Of a stretch of 64,000 bases of DNA, positions 52,084 to 60,513 are shown one piece after another. This DNA comes from Oerskovia sp042887685 (GTDB lineage Bacteria; Actinomycetota; Actinomycetes; Actinomycetales; Cellulomonadaceae), in assembly GCF_042887685.1 (NCBI RefSeq), contig NZ_JBHVOS010000002.1, positions 124,001-188,000 of the forward strand, read 5' to 3'. Position 1 is the first letter of the stretch. Each line of letters begins with the position of its first letter. The notes under the pieces are model-generated. The model worked only from the letters and a program-made list of their open reading frames with translations. It did not search any database and was not told the origin of the DNA. Both the position numbers and the translations under genes were made by a program.

Positions 52084-53580
52084 TCACCCCTGCCGCGAGC
52101 CCGCACCGTCGCGCAGCACGAGCTCCAGGACCACCTGCGTCCCACCCCCCGGACGGGTGGACCACTCGATCGTCCCGCCCAGCTCGTTCGTCACGAGCGT
52201 CGCGACGATCTGCGATCCCAGACCGCTCTTCTTGGCCTTGACGGTGGGCTCGGCACCCGGCAGCGGCATGCCGACGCCGTCGTCCGCGACCACGATCCGC
52301 AGGGCCGATCCGCTGCGCCGCGCGTCGATCTCGACGGTCCCGTCCGTGCGGCCGGCCAGGCCGTGCTCGACCGCGTTCGTCACGAGCTCGGTCAGGACGA
52401 GTGCGAGCGGCGTCGCGTCCTCGGCCGGGACCAGCCCGAAGCTCCCCGTCTGCACCGTGCGGACCTTGGTGTCGGCGGAGGCGACGTCGGCCGCCAGGCG
52501 CAGGGCGCGCCCGCCCATGTCGTCGAACTCGACCTCCTCGTCGAGCGTCTGGGACAGGCTCTCGTGCACGAGGGCGATGGTCGCGACGCGGCGCATGGCC
52601 TCCTCGAGCGCCGCCCGTGCCTCCGGCACGTCCATGCGCCTCGCCTGGAGCCGCAGGAGCGCGGCGACGGTCTGCAGGTTGTTCTTGACCCGGTGGTGGA
52701 TCTCGCGGATCGTCGCGTCCTTGGTGATGAGCTCGCGCTCGCGCCGGCGCAGCTCGGAGACGTCGCGGCAGAGCAGCACCGCCCCGATGCGCTGCCCCGA
52801 CTCGGTGAGCGGCAGCGCACGCAGCGACAGGGCCACCCCCCGGGCCTCGATGTCGGTGCGCCACGGCGCGCGCCCCATGACCACGAGGGGCAGGGACTCG
52901 TCGACCGGGGTCTGGTGCTCGATGAGGTCGGTCGTGACCTCGATGAGCGAGCGCCCCACGAGCGGCCCGATCACGCCGAGACGGTGGAAGCAGCTCAGGG
53001 CGTTGGGGCTCGCGTAGAGCACCTCACCCTCGGAGTTGAGCCGGATCAGCCCGTCGCCCACGCGAGGGGCGCCGCGGCGAGGGCCGGTCGCCGCGTTGGG
53101 TGCGGGGAACTCTCCGCGGGAGATCATCGCGATGAGGTCGTCGGCGGCCTCGACGTAGTTCAGCTCGAGCCGGCTGGGCGTGCGTCCGCTGCCGAGGTTC
53201 GTCTGCCGGGCCACCACGGCGATCGCGCGCCCGCTGTGCACGACCGGGATGGCCTCCTCGCGCACCGCGTACGCGCCGAACCAGCGGGGCTCGCGGGACC
53301 GCTGGGAGCGGGCCTCCGAGAGGGCGCGCTCGAGCTGGGGCCGCTGACCGTCGGGGGCCGTCGAGCCGACGATGTCGTCGTAGTGCACGGTGGCCCCGGT
53401 GCTCGGCCGGCACTGGGACACCGCGACGAAGTTCCCGTCACCCGTGGGCAGCCACAGGACGAGGTCGGCGAACGCCAGGTCGGAGATGACCTGCCAGTCC
53501 CCGACGAGCAGGTGCAGCCACTCGTTGTCGGCAGGCGACAGCTCGGCATGGCGGGAGATCAAGTCACTCATGGCAGACAC
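52084..53580 (-). CDS. pdtaS: PdtaS-like sensor histidine kinase
   Basis: This 498-residue cytoplasmic kinase has an N-terminal GAF-like domain (about 1-150) with the PdtaS pattern WQVISDLAFADLVLWL and VAVSQCRPSTGATV, a PAS domain (about 175-280), and a HisKA_2 domain with the phosphoacceptor in EIHHRVKNNLQTVAALLRL. A HATPase domain follows with LTELVTNAVEHG and DDGVGMP. PdtaS acts with the RNA-binding regulator PdtaR and senses redox or metal signals in mycobacteria. pdtaR is not in the window. I choose the GTG at 53580, which follows TACGCT by 7 bases; an ATG at 53571 is close behind and an ATG at 53598 overlaps the -10 element. Confidence 0.92.
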   Translation of the reverse strand: MSAMSDLISRHAELSPADNEWLHLLVGDWQVISDLAFADLVLWLPTGDGNFVAVSQCRPSTGATVHYDDIVGSTAPDGQRPQLERALSEARSQRSREPRWFGAYAVREEAIPVVHSGRAIAVVARQTNLGSGRTPSRLELNYVEAADDLIAMISRGEFPAPNAATGPRRGAPRVGDGLIRLNSEGEVLYASPNALSCFHRLGVIGPLVGRSLIEVTTDLIEHQTPVDESLPLVVMGRAPWRTDIEARGVALSLRALPLTESGQRIGAVLLCRDVSELRRRERELITKDATIREIHHRVKNNLQTVAALLRLQARRMDVPEARAALEEAMRRVATIALVHESLSQTLDEEVEFDDMGGRALRLAADVASADTKVRTVQTGSFGLVPAEDATPLALVLTELVTNAVEHGLAGRTDGTVEIDARRSGSALRIVVADDGVGMPLPGAEPTVKAKKSGLGSQIVATLVTNELGGTIEWSTRPGGGTQVVLELVLRDGAGSRQG

Positions 53581-53587
53581 GGGCTCC

Positions 53588-53593
53588 AGCGTA
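53588..53593 (-). promoter_or_regulatory. -10 hexamer TACGCT for leaderless pdtaS
   Basis: On the minus strand TACGCT ends 7 bases before the GTG at 53580. Confidence 0.5.
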
Positions 53594-53636
53594 CGCATGC
53601 ACCGGCGCCTTCACGGGATCGACGCCCTTCCTTCGG

Positions 53637-53642
53637 TAGAGT
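53637..53642 (+). promoter_or_regulatory. -10 hexamer TAGAGT for the DUF2505 gene
   Basis: TAGAGT lies about 50 bases before the GTG at 53695. The leader includes GAGGAG at 53684-53689. Confidence 0.45.
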
Positions 53643-53694
53643 CGGTCTCCCCGGCGCACCCTGCGCGCCGGTCGGCACGTCCCGAGGAGAGCCT

Positions 53695-54201
53695 GTGCAC
53701 CTGAGCGTCGATCTGCACTACCCCGCCGGCCTGGAGGACGTCACCCGGATGCTCGCGAGCGAGGCGTTCGTCAGGTGGCGTGCGCAGCGCACCGGCGGCC
53801 CGCAGAGCCTCGTGGACCTCGCGGACGTGACCGGTTCGCTCGACGAGGGCTTCTCCGTCGTCGTCCGACGCACGCTCCCCACGGACCAGATCCCCGGCCA
53901 CCTGCGCGCGTTCGTCGGGAACGCGCTCGAGATCCGTCAGGCCGAGGTCTGGGAGCCCGCGGCGGGCGACTCCCGGCGGGGCACGGTCTCGCTCGAGATC
54001 ACGGGAGCCCCTGTCCGGATGACGGGCACCGTCACCCTCGAGGCCCTGCCCGACGGCGGCACGCGCCAGTCGTACGAGGGCGAGCTCAAGGCGACCGTCC
54101 CGCTGTTCGCGGCGGCCGTCGAGGAGGCTGCCGCGGGCGCCGTCCGGGCCACGCTCTCGTCCGAGGAGCAGGCCGGCGTGGAGTGGCTCACCGCCCCCTG
54201 A
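53695..54201 (+). CDS. DUF2505 domain protein
   Basis: This 168-residue soluble protein matches DUF2505, an actinobacterial family with a START/SRPBCC-like helix-grip fold. It opens with LSVDLHYPAGLEDVTRMLASEAFVRWRA, has TLEALPDGGTRQSYEGELKATVPLF and ends with VEEAAAGAVRATLSSEEQAGVEWL. Such folds often bind hydrophobic ligands, but no function is known for this family. The GTG at 53695 has GAGGAG 5 bases upstream. It is divergent from pdtaS. Confidence 0.85.
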   Translation: MHLSVDLHYPAGLEDVTRMLASEAFVRWRAQRTGGPQSLVDLADVTGSLDEGFSVVVRRTLPTDQIPGHLRAFVGNALEIRQAEVWEPAAGDSRRGTVSLEITGAPVRMTGTVTLEALPDGGTRQSYEGELKATVPLFAAAVEEAAAGAVRATLSSEEQAGVEWLTAP

Positions 54202-54280
54202 CGAGCCCCTTGCGCTCCCCTTCGCGGTGGTCCCCGGCGCCCCTCGAGAGCACGCCACGAATCCCGTACGAGCGGTCGGT

Positions 54281-54294
54281 AATCGATAACGATT
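54281..54294. promoter_or_regulatory. Palindrome AATCGATAACGATT
   Basis: Half-sites AATCG and CGATT are separated by 4 bases, about 50 bases upstream of the first ceb operator. It looks like a regulator site, but the regulator is unknown. Confidence 0.4.
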
Positions 54295-54344
54295 CGAGCA
54301 CGGGATCTGGCGCCGAAACGCTGTGACCTGCGACGACGTCGGCG

Positions 54345-54358
54345 TGGGAGCGTTTCCA
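54345..54358. promoter_or_regulatory. CebR/CelR-like operator 1
   Basis: TGGGAGCGTTTCCA matches the known CebR/CelR operator TGGGAGCGCTCCCA at 12 of 14 positions. It lies upstream of the predicted cebE promoter. Confidence 0.7.
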
Positions 54359-54381
54359 CAACGCTCTGTCACCTCACGAGG

Positions 54382-54411
54382 TTGACATCTCCGGAAGCAA
54401 CCGGCCACCAT
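54382..54411 (+). promoter_or_regulatory. Promoter of the cebEFG-GH1 operon
   Basis: TTGACA at 54382-54387 and CACCAT at 54406-54411 are 18 bases apart. Transcription would start near 54418, just before operator 2, so bound repressor would block the promoter. Confidence 0.55.
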
Positions 54412-54423
54412 CGTGGCACTTCG

Positions 54424-54437
54424 TGGGAGCGCTACCA
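54424..54437. promoter_or_regulatory. CebR/CelR-like operator 2
   Basis: TGGGAGCGCTACCA matches the CebR operator at 13 of 14 positions. It lies directly after the predicted transcription start. Confidence 0.8.
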
Positions 54438-54449
54438 CTCGAAGGAGTA

Positions 54450-54463
54450 TGGGAGCGCTGCCA
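54450..54463. promoter_or_regulatory. CebR/CelR-like operator 3
   Basis: TGGGAGCGCTGCCA matches the CebR operator at 13 of 14 positions. It is 26 bases from operator 2, and both lie in the leader before the cebE ribosome site. Confidence 0.8.
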
Positions 54464-54489
54464 CGCCGATCATCGACAAGGGAGTCACC

Positions 54490-55824
54490 GTGCTGAGCAG
54501 CACCCGTTCGACCCGCACCCGCACAGCAGCAGCCGCCGTCGCGGGGGTTGCGGCCCTCACCCTCACCCTGACCGCCTGCTCCTCGGGCTCCGGCTCGTCG
54601 GACGAGGGCAGCGGCTCGTCCGACGGCGAGAAGATCACCCTCACCGTCGCGACGTTCAACGACTTCGGCTACACCGACGAGATGCTGAAGTCCTACACCG
54701 ACGCCCACCCGAACGTCACCGTCAAGCAGACCAAGGCCGCGAAGTCGGAGGACGCGCGCACCAACCTGACGACCAAGCTCGCCGCAGGCGGCGACGGCCT
54801 GGCCGACATCGAGGCCATCGAGGTCGACTGGCTCCCCGAGCTCATGCAGTACCCCGACCTGTTCACCGACCTCACGGACCCCGCGCTCGCGGACCGCTGG
54901 GTCGGGTGGAAGTCCGAGCAGGCCACGACCCCCGAGGGCAAGCTCATCGGCTACGGCACGGACATCGGCCCCGAGGCCATCTGCTACCGCTCCGACCTGT
55001 TCGCCGCAGCCGGGCTGCCGACGGACCGCGCGGCGGTCGCCGAGCTCCTCGGCGGCGCCGACGCCACGTGGGACGACTACTTCGCCGCGGGCAAGCAGTA
55101 CAGCACCGCGACGGGCAAGGCCTGGTTCGACAGCGGCATGGCCACCTACCAGGGCATGGTCAACCAGCTCGACAACGCCTACGAGAACTCGGACGGCACG
55201 CCCAAGGACCTCGCGACCAACTCCGACATCCAGAGCCTGTACGAGTCCGTGCTGACCGCGTCCGTGACGGACAACCTCTCGGCCCACCTCGAGCAGTGGT
55301 CGGGTGACTGGGACGCCGCGTTCCAGAACGACGGCTTCGCGACCATGCTGTGCCCCGCCTGGATGACGGGCCCGATCGAGGAGCGCTCGGGCGGCATCAC
55401 CGGCTGGGACGTCGCTGACGTCTTCCCCGGTGGCGGTGGCAACTGGGGCGGTTCGTTCCTCACGGTGCCCGCCTCCGGCAAGAACGCCGACGCCGCCAAG
55501 GAGCTCGCCGCCTGGTTGACCGACCCCGCGCAGCAGACCGCCGCGTTCGAGTCGGCCGGCACGTTCCCCTCGCAGGTCGAGGCGCAGGACTCCGAGGCCG
55601 TCCAGGCCTTCACGAACGAGTTCTTCAACTCCGCGCCGGTCGGCGCGATCTTCGTCGCCCGCGCCAACGCGATCGAGGGCGCCCCGTTCAAGGGCGCGAA
55701 CTACTTCGCGATCCACCAGACCGTCCAGGACGCCATCAAGCGCACCGACGTCGAGAAGACCGACGACGCCAAGGCGTCGTGGGACAAGGCCATCCAGTCC
55801 TTCAAGGACCTGGGCCTGAGCTGA
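54490..55824 (+). CDS. cebE: Cello-oligosaccharide ABC transporter substrate-binding lipoprotein
   Basis: This 444-residue protein has a signal peptide ending in LTAC, so C30 is the lipid-modified cysteine, then a Ser/Gly-rich linker. The mature part is a family 1 sugar-binding protein with ITLTVATFNDFGYTDEML and LTTKLAAGGDGLADIEAIEVDWLPELM. PAWMTGPIEERSGGITGWDVADVFPGGGGNWGGSFLTVP has the Trp-rich surface typical of oligosaccharide binders. In Streptomyces CebE binds cellobiose and cellotriose. The assignment rests on the operators, the GH1 gene and the LacI regulator in the same unit. GTG start with AAGGGAG upstream. Confidence 0.82.
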   Translation: MLSSTRSTRTRTAAAAVAGVAALTLTLTACSSGSGSSDEGSGSSDGEKITLTVATFNDFGYTDEMLKSYTDAHPNVTVKQTKAAKSEDARTNLTTKLAAGGDGLADIEAIEVDWLPELMQYPDLFTDLTDPALADRWVGWKSEQATTPEGKLIGYGTDIGPEAICYRSDLFAAAGLPTDRAAVAELLGGADATWDDYFAAGKQYSTATGKAWFDSGMATYQGMVNQLDNAYENSDGTPKDLATNSDIQSLYESVLTASVTDNLSAHLEQWSGDWDAAFQNDGFATMLCPAWMTGPIEERSGGITGWDVADVFPGGGGNWGGSFLTVPASGKNADAAKELAAWLTDPAQQTAAFESAGTFPSQVEAQDSEAVQAFTNEFFNSAPVGAIFVARANAIEGAPFKGANYFAIHQTVQDAIKRTDVEKTDDAKASWDKAIQSFKDLGLS

Positions 55825-55830
55825 TCCGGC

Positions 55831-55866
55831 GCGCGGGGTGACCCCCTCCGGGAGGTCACCCCGCGC
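55831..55866 (+). terminator. Intercistronic hairpin between cebE and cebF
   Basis: A perfect 13-base stem, 55831-55843 with 55854-55866, around a 10-base loop starts 6 bases after the cebE stop. It may act as a partial terminator or protect the cebE message, raising binding-protein levels over the permeases. Confidence 0.75.
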
Positions 55867-55927
55867 TCCCAGGCCCCAGCCCGCCGTCGGGCATCGCGTC
55901 CCCGCTCGACCCAGCAAGGAAAGTCGG

Positions 55928-57055
55928 ATGAGCGTCCTCACTCCCACCCAGCCCAACCAGGGCCTCGACGGACCGGCACCACGCCCGCAGCGGCGCGTCG
56001 GCTTCTCCCAGCGCCTCGGCCGCTGGGACGTCAAGCTCTCCCCCTACCTCTACATCTCCCCGTTCTTCATCCTCTTCGCGATCACCGGGCTCTTCCCCCT
56101 CGTCTACACGGCCTTCGTGTCGGTCCACGAGTGGAACCTGCTGGGCGGACAAGGGGACTTCGTCGGTCTCCAGAACTTCTCCGACGTGCTCGCGCAGCCC
56201 ACCTTCTGGAAGTCGCTGCGCAACACCTTCTCGATCTTCCTGCTCTCGTCCGTGCCCCAGGTCATGTGCGCGATCATCATCGCGGCGCTGCTCGACCAGA
56301 ACCTGCGTGCCGCGACCTTCTGGCGCATGGGCGTCCTGCTCCCCTACGTCGTGGCCCCCGTCGCGGTCGGCCTCATCTTCGGCCGCCTCTTCGCCGACCA
56401 GTACGGCCTCATCAACGGGCTGCTCGGAGTGATCGGGATCGAACCGATCCGCTGGCACGCCGACGCCCTCGCGAGCCACGTCGCGATCGCCTCGATGGTC
56501 AACTTCCGCTGGACCGGCTACAACGCGCTGATCTTCCTCGCCGCGATGCAGGCCGTCCCGCGCGAGCTCTACGAGGCCGCGATCATCGACGGCGCGGGCC
56601 GCGTGCGCCAGTTCTTCTCCGTGACCGTGCCCCAGATCCGCGCCACGATCATCTTCGTCATCATCACCTCGACCATCGGCGGCCTGCAGATCTTCGACGA
56701 GCCGCGCACGTACGACGCGCAGGGCCTCGGCGGCGCCGACCGCCAGTGGATGACGACGGTGCTGTACCTGTACGACGTCGCGTGGGGCAACCAGAAGAAC
56801 TTCGGCCGCGCCGCCGCGATCGCCTGGATCCTGTTCATCGTCATCCTGCTCATCGGCCTCGTGAACTTCGCGATCACGCGCAGCATCTCGACCTCGGGCC
56901 CCAGCAAGAAGGCGCCACGAGCCGTCCAGCGCGCACGCCGCAAGGCGGCCGCCGCCGCGGTCCGGGCGCAGAACACGACCAGCCCGCGCGGACACTCCCC
57001 CGCCCGCAGACCCAGCGCGCCCACGAGCGCACCCAACGATCGGAAGAAGCGATGA
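55928..57055 (+). CDS. cebF: Cello-oligosaccharide ABC transporter permease 1
   Basis: This 375-residue MalF-type permease has six membrane segments and the cytoplasmic coupling EAA loop YEAAIIDGAGRVRQFFSVTVPQI. The C-terminal 60 residues are basic and Ala/Pro-rich. AAGGAAAG lies before the ATG at 55928, which is better supported than an upstream in-frame start at 55838 inside the hairpin. It overlaps cebG by 4 bases (ATGA). Confidence 0.88.
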   Translation: MSVLTPTQPNQGLDGPAPRPQRRVGFSQRLGRWDVKLSPYLYISPFFILFAITGLFPLVYTAFVSVHEWNLLGGQGDFVGLQNFSDVLAQPTFWKSLRNTFSIFLLSSVPQVMCAIIIAALLDQNLRAATFWRMGVLLPYVVAPVAVGLIFGRLFADQYGLINGLLGVIGIEPIRWHADALASHVAIASMVNFRWTGYNALIFLAAMQAVPRELYEAAIIDGAGRVRQFFSVTVPQIRATIIFVIITSTIGGLQIFDEPRTYDAQGLGGADRQWMTTVLYLYDVAWGNQKNFGRAAAIAWILFIVILLIGLVNFAITRSISTSGPSKKAPRAVQRARRKAAAAAVRAQNTTSPRGHSPARRPSAPTSAPNDRKKR

Positions 57056-57981
57056 GCTCGATCCCCGTCGTCGCGCAGACCGCCGGAGCGGGTGCCGCCC
57101 GCGCGGCCGCCCGCCGCCCGAACCGCCGCCCCGTCCGCAAGGGCACGGGGGGCCACACCCGCCGACCGGGCTGGGTCACCTACACCTTCCTCGGCCTCGT
57201 GCTGCTGATCTCGATCTTCCCGCTGTACTTCACGCTCATCCTGGGCTCGTCGACGCCGGCCGAGATCTCCAAGGCCGCGCTCCCGCAGCTCCTGCCCGAC
57301 GCGAGCCTGTTCACGCAGTTCGCCGAGGTCATCGGGTCGAGCGCGATCAACTTCTGGAAGGCGTTCGCGAACTCGGTGATCATCGCGGTCGTCACGTCGC
57401 TCTCCGTGGTCCTGTTCTCCACGCTCGCGGGCTACTCGTTCGCCAAGCTCCGGTTCCGTGGCCGCGGCCCCCTGCTGGTCTTCGTCATCGCCACCATGGC
57501 CGTGCCGACCCAGCTCGGCGTGATCCCGATGTTCATCCTCATGTCCGACCTCGGGTGGATCGGCAAGCTGCAGGCCGTGATCGTGCCCGCGCTCGTCACC
57601 GCGTTCGGCGTGTTCTGGATGACGCAGTACCTGTCGGAGTCCCTGCCGTACGAGCTCATCGAGGCCGCACGCGTCGACGGTGCCTCGATGTTCCGGACCT
57701 TCTGGTCGATCGCCCTGCCCGCGGCCCGTCCCGCGGCCGCGATGCTCGGCCTGTTCACGTTCGTCCAGCAGTGGACGAACTTCTTCTGGCCGTCCATCGT
57801 GTTGAACCAGGAGAACCCGACGCTGCCGCTCGTGGTGCGGTCGCTGCAGGCGAACTACTTCGTGGACTACTCGCTCGTCATGGCAGGCGTGTTCCTCGTG
57901 ACGCTGCCGCTGATCGTGCTGTTCATCTTCACCGGTCGCCAGCTGGTCGCCGGCATCATGCAAGGAGCTGTCAAGGGATGA
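57052..57981 (+). CDS. cebG: Cello-oligosaccharide ABC transporter permease 2
   Basis: This 309-residue MalG-type permease has six membrane segments and the EAA loop IEAARVDGASMFRTFWSIALPAARPA. With CebE and CebF it forms an importer. No ATPase gene is present; in Streptomyces the shared ATPase MsiK serves CebEFG, and the same arrangement is likely here. The start overlaps the cebF stop and the end overlaps the beta-glucosidase start. Confidence 0.88.
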   Translation: MSSIPVVAQTAGAGAARAAARRPNRRPVRKGTGGHTRRPGWVTYTFLGLVLLISIFPLYFTLILGSSTPAEISKAALPQLLPDASLFTQFAEVIGSSAINFWKAFANSVIIAVVTSLSVVLFSTLAGYSFAKLRFRGRGPLLVFVIATMAVPTQLGVIPMFILMSDLGWIGKLQAVIVPALVTAFGVFWMTQYLSESLPYELIEAARVDGASMFRTFWSIALPAARPAAAMLGLFTFVQQWTNFFWPSIVLNQENPTLPLVVRSLQANYFVDYSLVMAGVFLVTLPLIVLFIFTGRQLVAGIMQGAVKG

Positions 57982-59429
57982 CCGAGATCATCACCCCCCG
58001 CCACCTGGGCGCCACCGACCGCGTCGAGTTCCCCCAGGGATTCCTCTGGGGCGCCGCGACCGCCGCGTTCCAGATCGAGGGGGCCGCGCACACCGACGGC
58101 CGCGAGGACTCCGTCTGGGACACGTTCTGCCGCGTCCCGGGAGCCGTCCTGGGCGGCGACGACGGCGAGGTCGCGTGCGACCACTACCACCGCTACCGCG
58201 AGGACGTCGCGCTCCTGTCCGACCTGAACCTGGGCACCTACCGGTTCTCGTCGTCGTGGGCCCGCGTCCAGCCGGGTGGCGGCGCGGTCAACCAGAAGGG
58301 CCTGGACTTCTACTCCCGCCTGGTCGACGAGCTGCTCGCCGAGGACCTGCTGCCCTGGATCACGCTCTACCACTGGGACCTGCCGCAGGCGATCGAGGAC
58401 CAGGGCGGGTGGACGAACCGCGACACGGCCTACCGCTTCGCGGACTACGCCGTGACGATGCACGAGGCGCTCGGCGACCGCGTCGGGGTCTGGACGACCC
58501 TCAACGAGCCGTGGTGCTCAGCGTTCCTCGGGTACACGGGCGGTGTCCACGCCCCCGGCCGCCAGAGCCGACCCGACGGTCTCGCCGCGGCGCACCACCT
58601 CCTGCTCGGCCACGGTCTCGCGGTCCAGGCTCTGCGTGAGCGTGCCCCCGAGGCGAACCTCGGGATCACGCTCAACTTCACGGTCGCCGACCCGGTCGAC
58701 CCCGACGACGCGGGTGACGTCGACGCGGCCCGCCGCATCGACGGACAGTTCAACCGGATCTTCCTGGACCCCGTCATCAAGGGCGAGTACCCGGCAGACG
58801 TCCTCGCGGACGTCGAGGAGTACGGCTTCGCCGAGCACGTCCAGGACGGTGACCTCGCGATCATCTCGTCGCCCATCGACGCGCTCGGCGTGAACTACTA
58901 CCACGGCGAGCTCGTCTCCTCGAGGCCCGCGTCGACGACGCTGGACGGCTCCGCGCCGGTCGAGCGTCCGACGTCGAGCCCCTACCCCGCGGCCGACGGC
59001 GTGTTCAACCACCCGCGCGGGCTGCCCGTCACGGACCAGAGCTGGGAGATCCAGCCCGAGGGCCTCACGCGCCTGCTCAACCGCCTCCAGGCGGACTACA
59101 CGGGTCCCGCGGGGGTGCCGCTCTACATCACCGAGAACGGCTGCGCCTACGACGACGTCGTGGAGGCCGACGGGTCGGTCGACGACCAGAACCGCCTCGA
59201 GTTCTTCGACGCCCACCTGCGGGCCGTCAAGGACGCGATCGACGACGGCGCCGACGTCCGCGGCTACTTCGCGTGGTCCCTCCTGGACAACTTCGAGTGG
59301 TCCTGGGGCTACTCCAAGCGGTTCGGGATCGTCCGGGTCGACTACGAGACCCAGGAGCGCACCGTCAAGGCGAGCGGGCGCTGGTTCGCCCAGGTCGCGT
59401 CCCAGAACGCGGTCCCGGCCCGCCCCTGA
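57978..59429 (+). CDS. bglC: GH1 beta-glucosidase
   Basis: This 483-residue family 1 glycosidase has the N-terminal FPQGFLWGAATAAFQIEGA signature, acid/base E177 in TLNEPW and nucleophile E386 in YITENG. There is no signal peptide, so it acts in the cytoplasm and would split imported cello-oligosaccharides to glucose. It is coupled to cebG (ATGA) and precedes cebR, as expected for a cellobiose-use operon. Confidence 0.95.
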   Translation: MTEIITPRHLGATDRVEFPQGFLWGAATAAFQIEGAAHTDGREDSVWDTFCRVPGAVLGGDDGEVACDHYHRYREDVALLSDLNLGTYRFSSSWARVQPGGGAVNQKGLDFYSRLVDELLAEDLLPWITLYHWDLPQAIEDQGGWTNRDTAYRFADYAVTMHEALGDRVGVWTTLNEPWCSAFLGYTGGVHAPGRQSRPDGLAAAHHLLLGHGLAVQALRERAPEANLGITLNFTVADPVDPDDAGDVDAARRIDGQFNRIFLDPVIKGEYPADVLADVEEYGFAEHVQDGDLAIISSPIDALGVNYYHGELVSSRPASTTLDGSAPVERPTSSPYPAADGVFNHPRGLPVTDQSWEIQPEGLTRLLNRLQADYTGPAGVPLYITENGCAYDDVVEADGSVDDQNRLEFFDAHLRAVKDAIDDGADVRGYFAWSLLDNFEWSWGYSKRFGIVRVDYETQERTVKASGRWFAQVASQNAVPARP

Positions 59430-59474
59430 CGGCGAGCCTCCGAACGTGGCAGTTCTCTCATCCAGGCCTGGCAG

Positions 59475-59480
59475 GATACT
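59475..59480 (+). promoter_or_regulatory. -10 hexamer GATACT for leaderless cebR
   Basis: GATACT ends 6 bases before the cebR ATG, so cebR can be made separately from the operon. Confidence 0.45.
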
Positions 59481-59486
59481 GAGACC

Positions 59487-60503
59487 ATGAGCACCCTGAG
59501 TTCCGCGCCGACCCTGGACGAGGTCGCACAGACGGCCGGCGTGTCCCGCTCGACGGCGTCCCGCGCCATCAACGGCGGTCTGCGCGTCTCCCCCGAGGCG
59601 CAGGCCGCCGTGGACGCCGCCGTCGCCCAGCTCGGGTACACCCCGAACAGGGCGGCGCGGTCCCTCGTGACACGGCGTACCGACTCGATCGCGCTCGTCG
59701 TCCCCGAGCCCGACGAGCGCATCCTCACGGACCCGTTCCTGTCGGGGACGCTGCGCGGGGTCAGCGCGGCTCTCGCGCCCACGGACCTGCAGCTCGTGCT
59801 GCTCATCGCCCGGCCCGACGAGCACGCGGGCCGCATCGTGCGGTACCTGCGCAGCGGTCACGTGGACGGCGCGATCATCACGTCGCACCACCGCGAGGAC
59901 GACCTCGAGGGCGCCGTGCTCGCGTCCCCCCTCCCCGCGGTCTTCGTCGGCCGACCCTTCACCGCGATGGACGACCTCGTCTACGTGGACGTCGACAACG
60001 TCGAGGGCGGGCGCATCGCGACCCAGCGCCTGATCGACGGCGGCTACCGCCGCATCGCGACGATCAGCGGCCCCCAGGACATGACGGCGGGCGTGGACCG
60101 CCTCATGGGGTGGCGCAAGGCTCTGCGTGCGGCGGGCCTGCCCGACGACGCGATCGCCTCGGGAGACTTCGCCGCGGCCGGCGGTGCCGCGGCCATGGAG
60201 GAGCTCCTGGACCGCCACCCCGACATCGACGCGGTCTTCGCCGCCTCGGACCTCATGGCCGAGGGCGCGCTGCGCGTGCTGCGCGCTCGGGGCAAGTCCG
60301 TGCCGGGAGACGTGGCCGTGGTCGGCTTCGACAACCTCGGCGTCGCGGGGGCGACCAGCCCGGCGCTGACGACCGTGCAGAACCCCGTCGTGGAGATGGT
60401 CAAGGCCGCGACCGGGATGCTGCTCGACCTCATCGCGGGCCACCCCGTCTCGCGGTCGCCGCGCGTCTTCTCCCCCGAGCTCATCCGCGGGGCGTCGGAC
60501 TGA
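59487..60503 (+). CDS. cebR: LacI-family repressor, CebR/CelR-like
   Basis: This 338-residue repressor has a LacI helix-turn-helix near the N-terminus (TLDEVAQTAGVSRSTASRAINGG) with hinge YTPNRAARSLVTRRTDSIALVVPEP, then a periplasmic-binding-protein-like sensor domain ending in VGFDNLGVAG and LTTVQNPV. Position after the beta-glucosidase and operators matching the CebR/CelR consensus before cebE point to a cellobiose-responsive repressor. The operator link is inferred, not proven. Confidence 0.88.
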   Translation: MSTLSSAPTLDEVAQTAGVSRSTASRAINGGLRVSPEAQAAVDAAVAQLGYTPNRAARSLVTRRTDSIALVVPEPDERILTDPFLSGTLRGVSAALAPTDLQLVLLIARPDEHAGRIVRYLRSGHVDGAIITSHHREDDLEGAVLASPLPAVFVGRPFTAMDDLVYVDVDNVEGGRIATQRLIDGGYRRIATISGPQDMTAGVDRLMGWRKALRAAGLPDDAIASGDFAAAGGAAAMEELLDRHPDIDAVFAASDLMAEGALRVLRARGKSVPGDVAVVGFDNLGVAGATSPALTTVQNPVVEMVKAATGMLLDLIAGHPVSRSPRVFSPELIRGASD

Positions 60504-60513
60504 CCGTGCGCCG

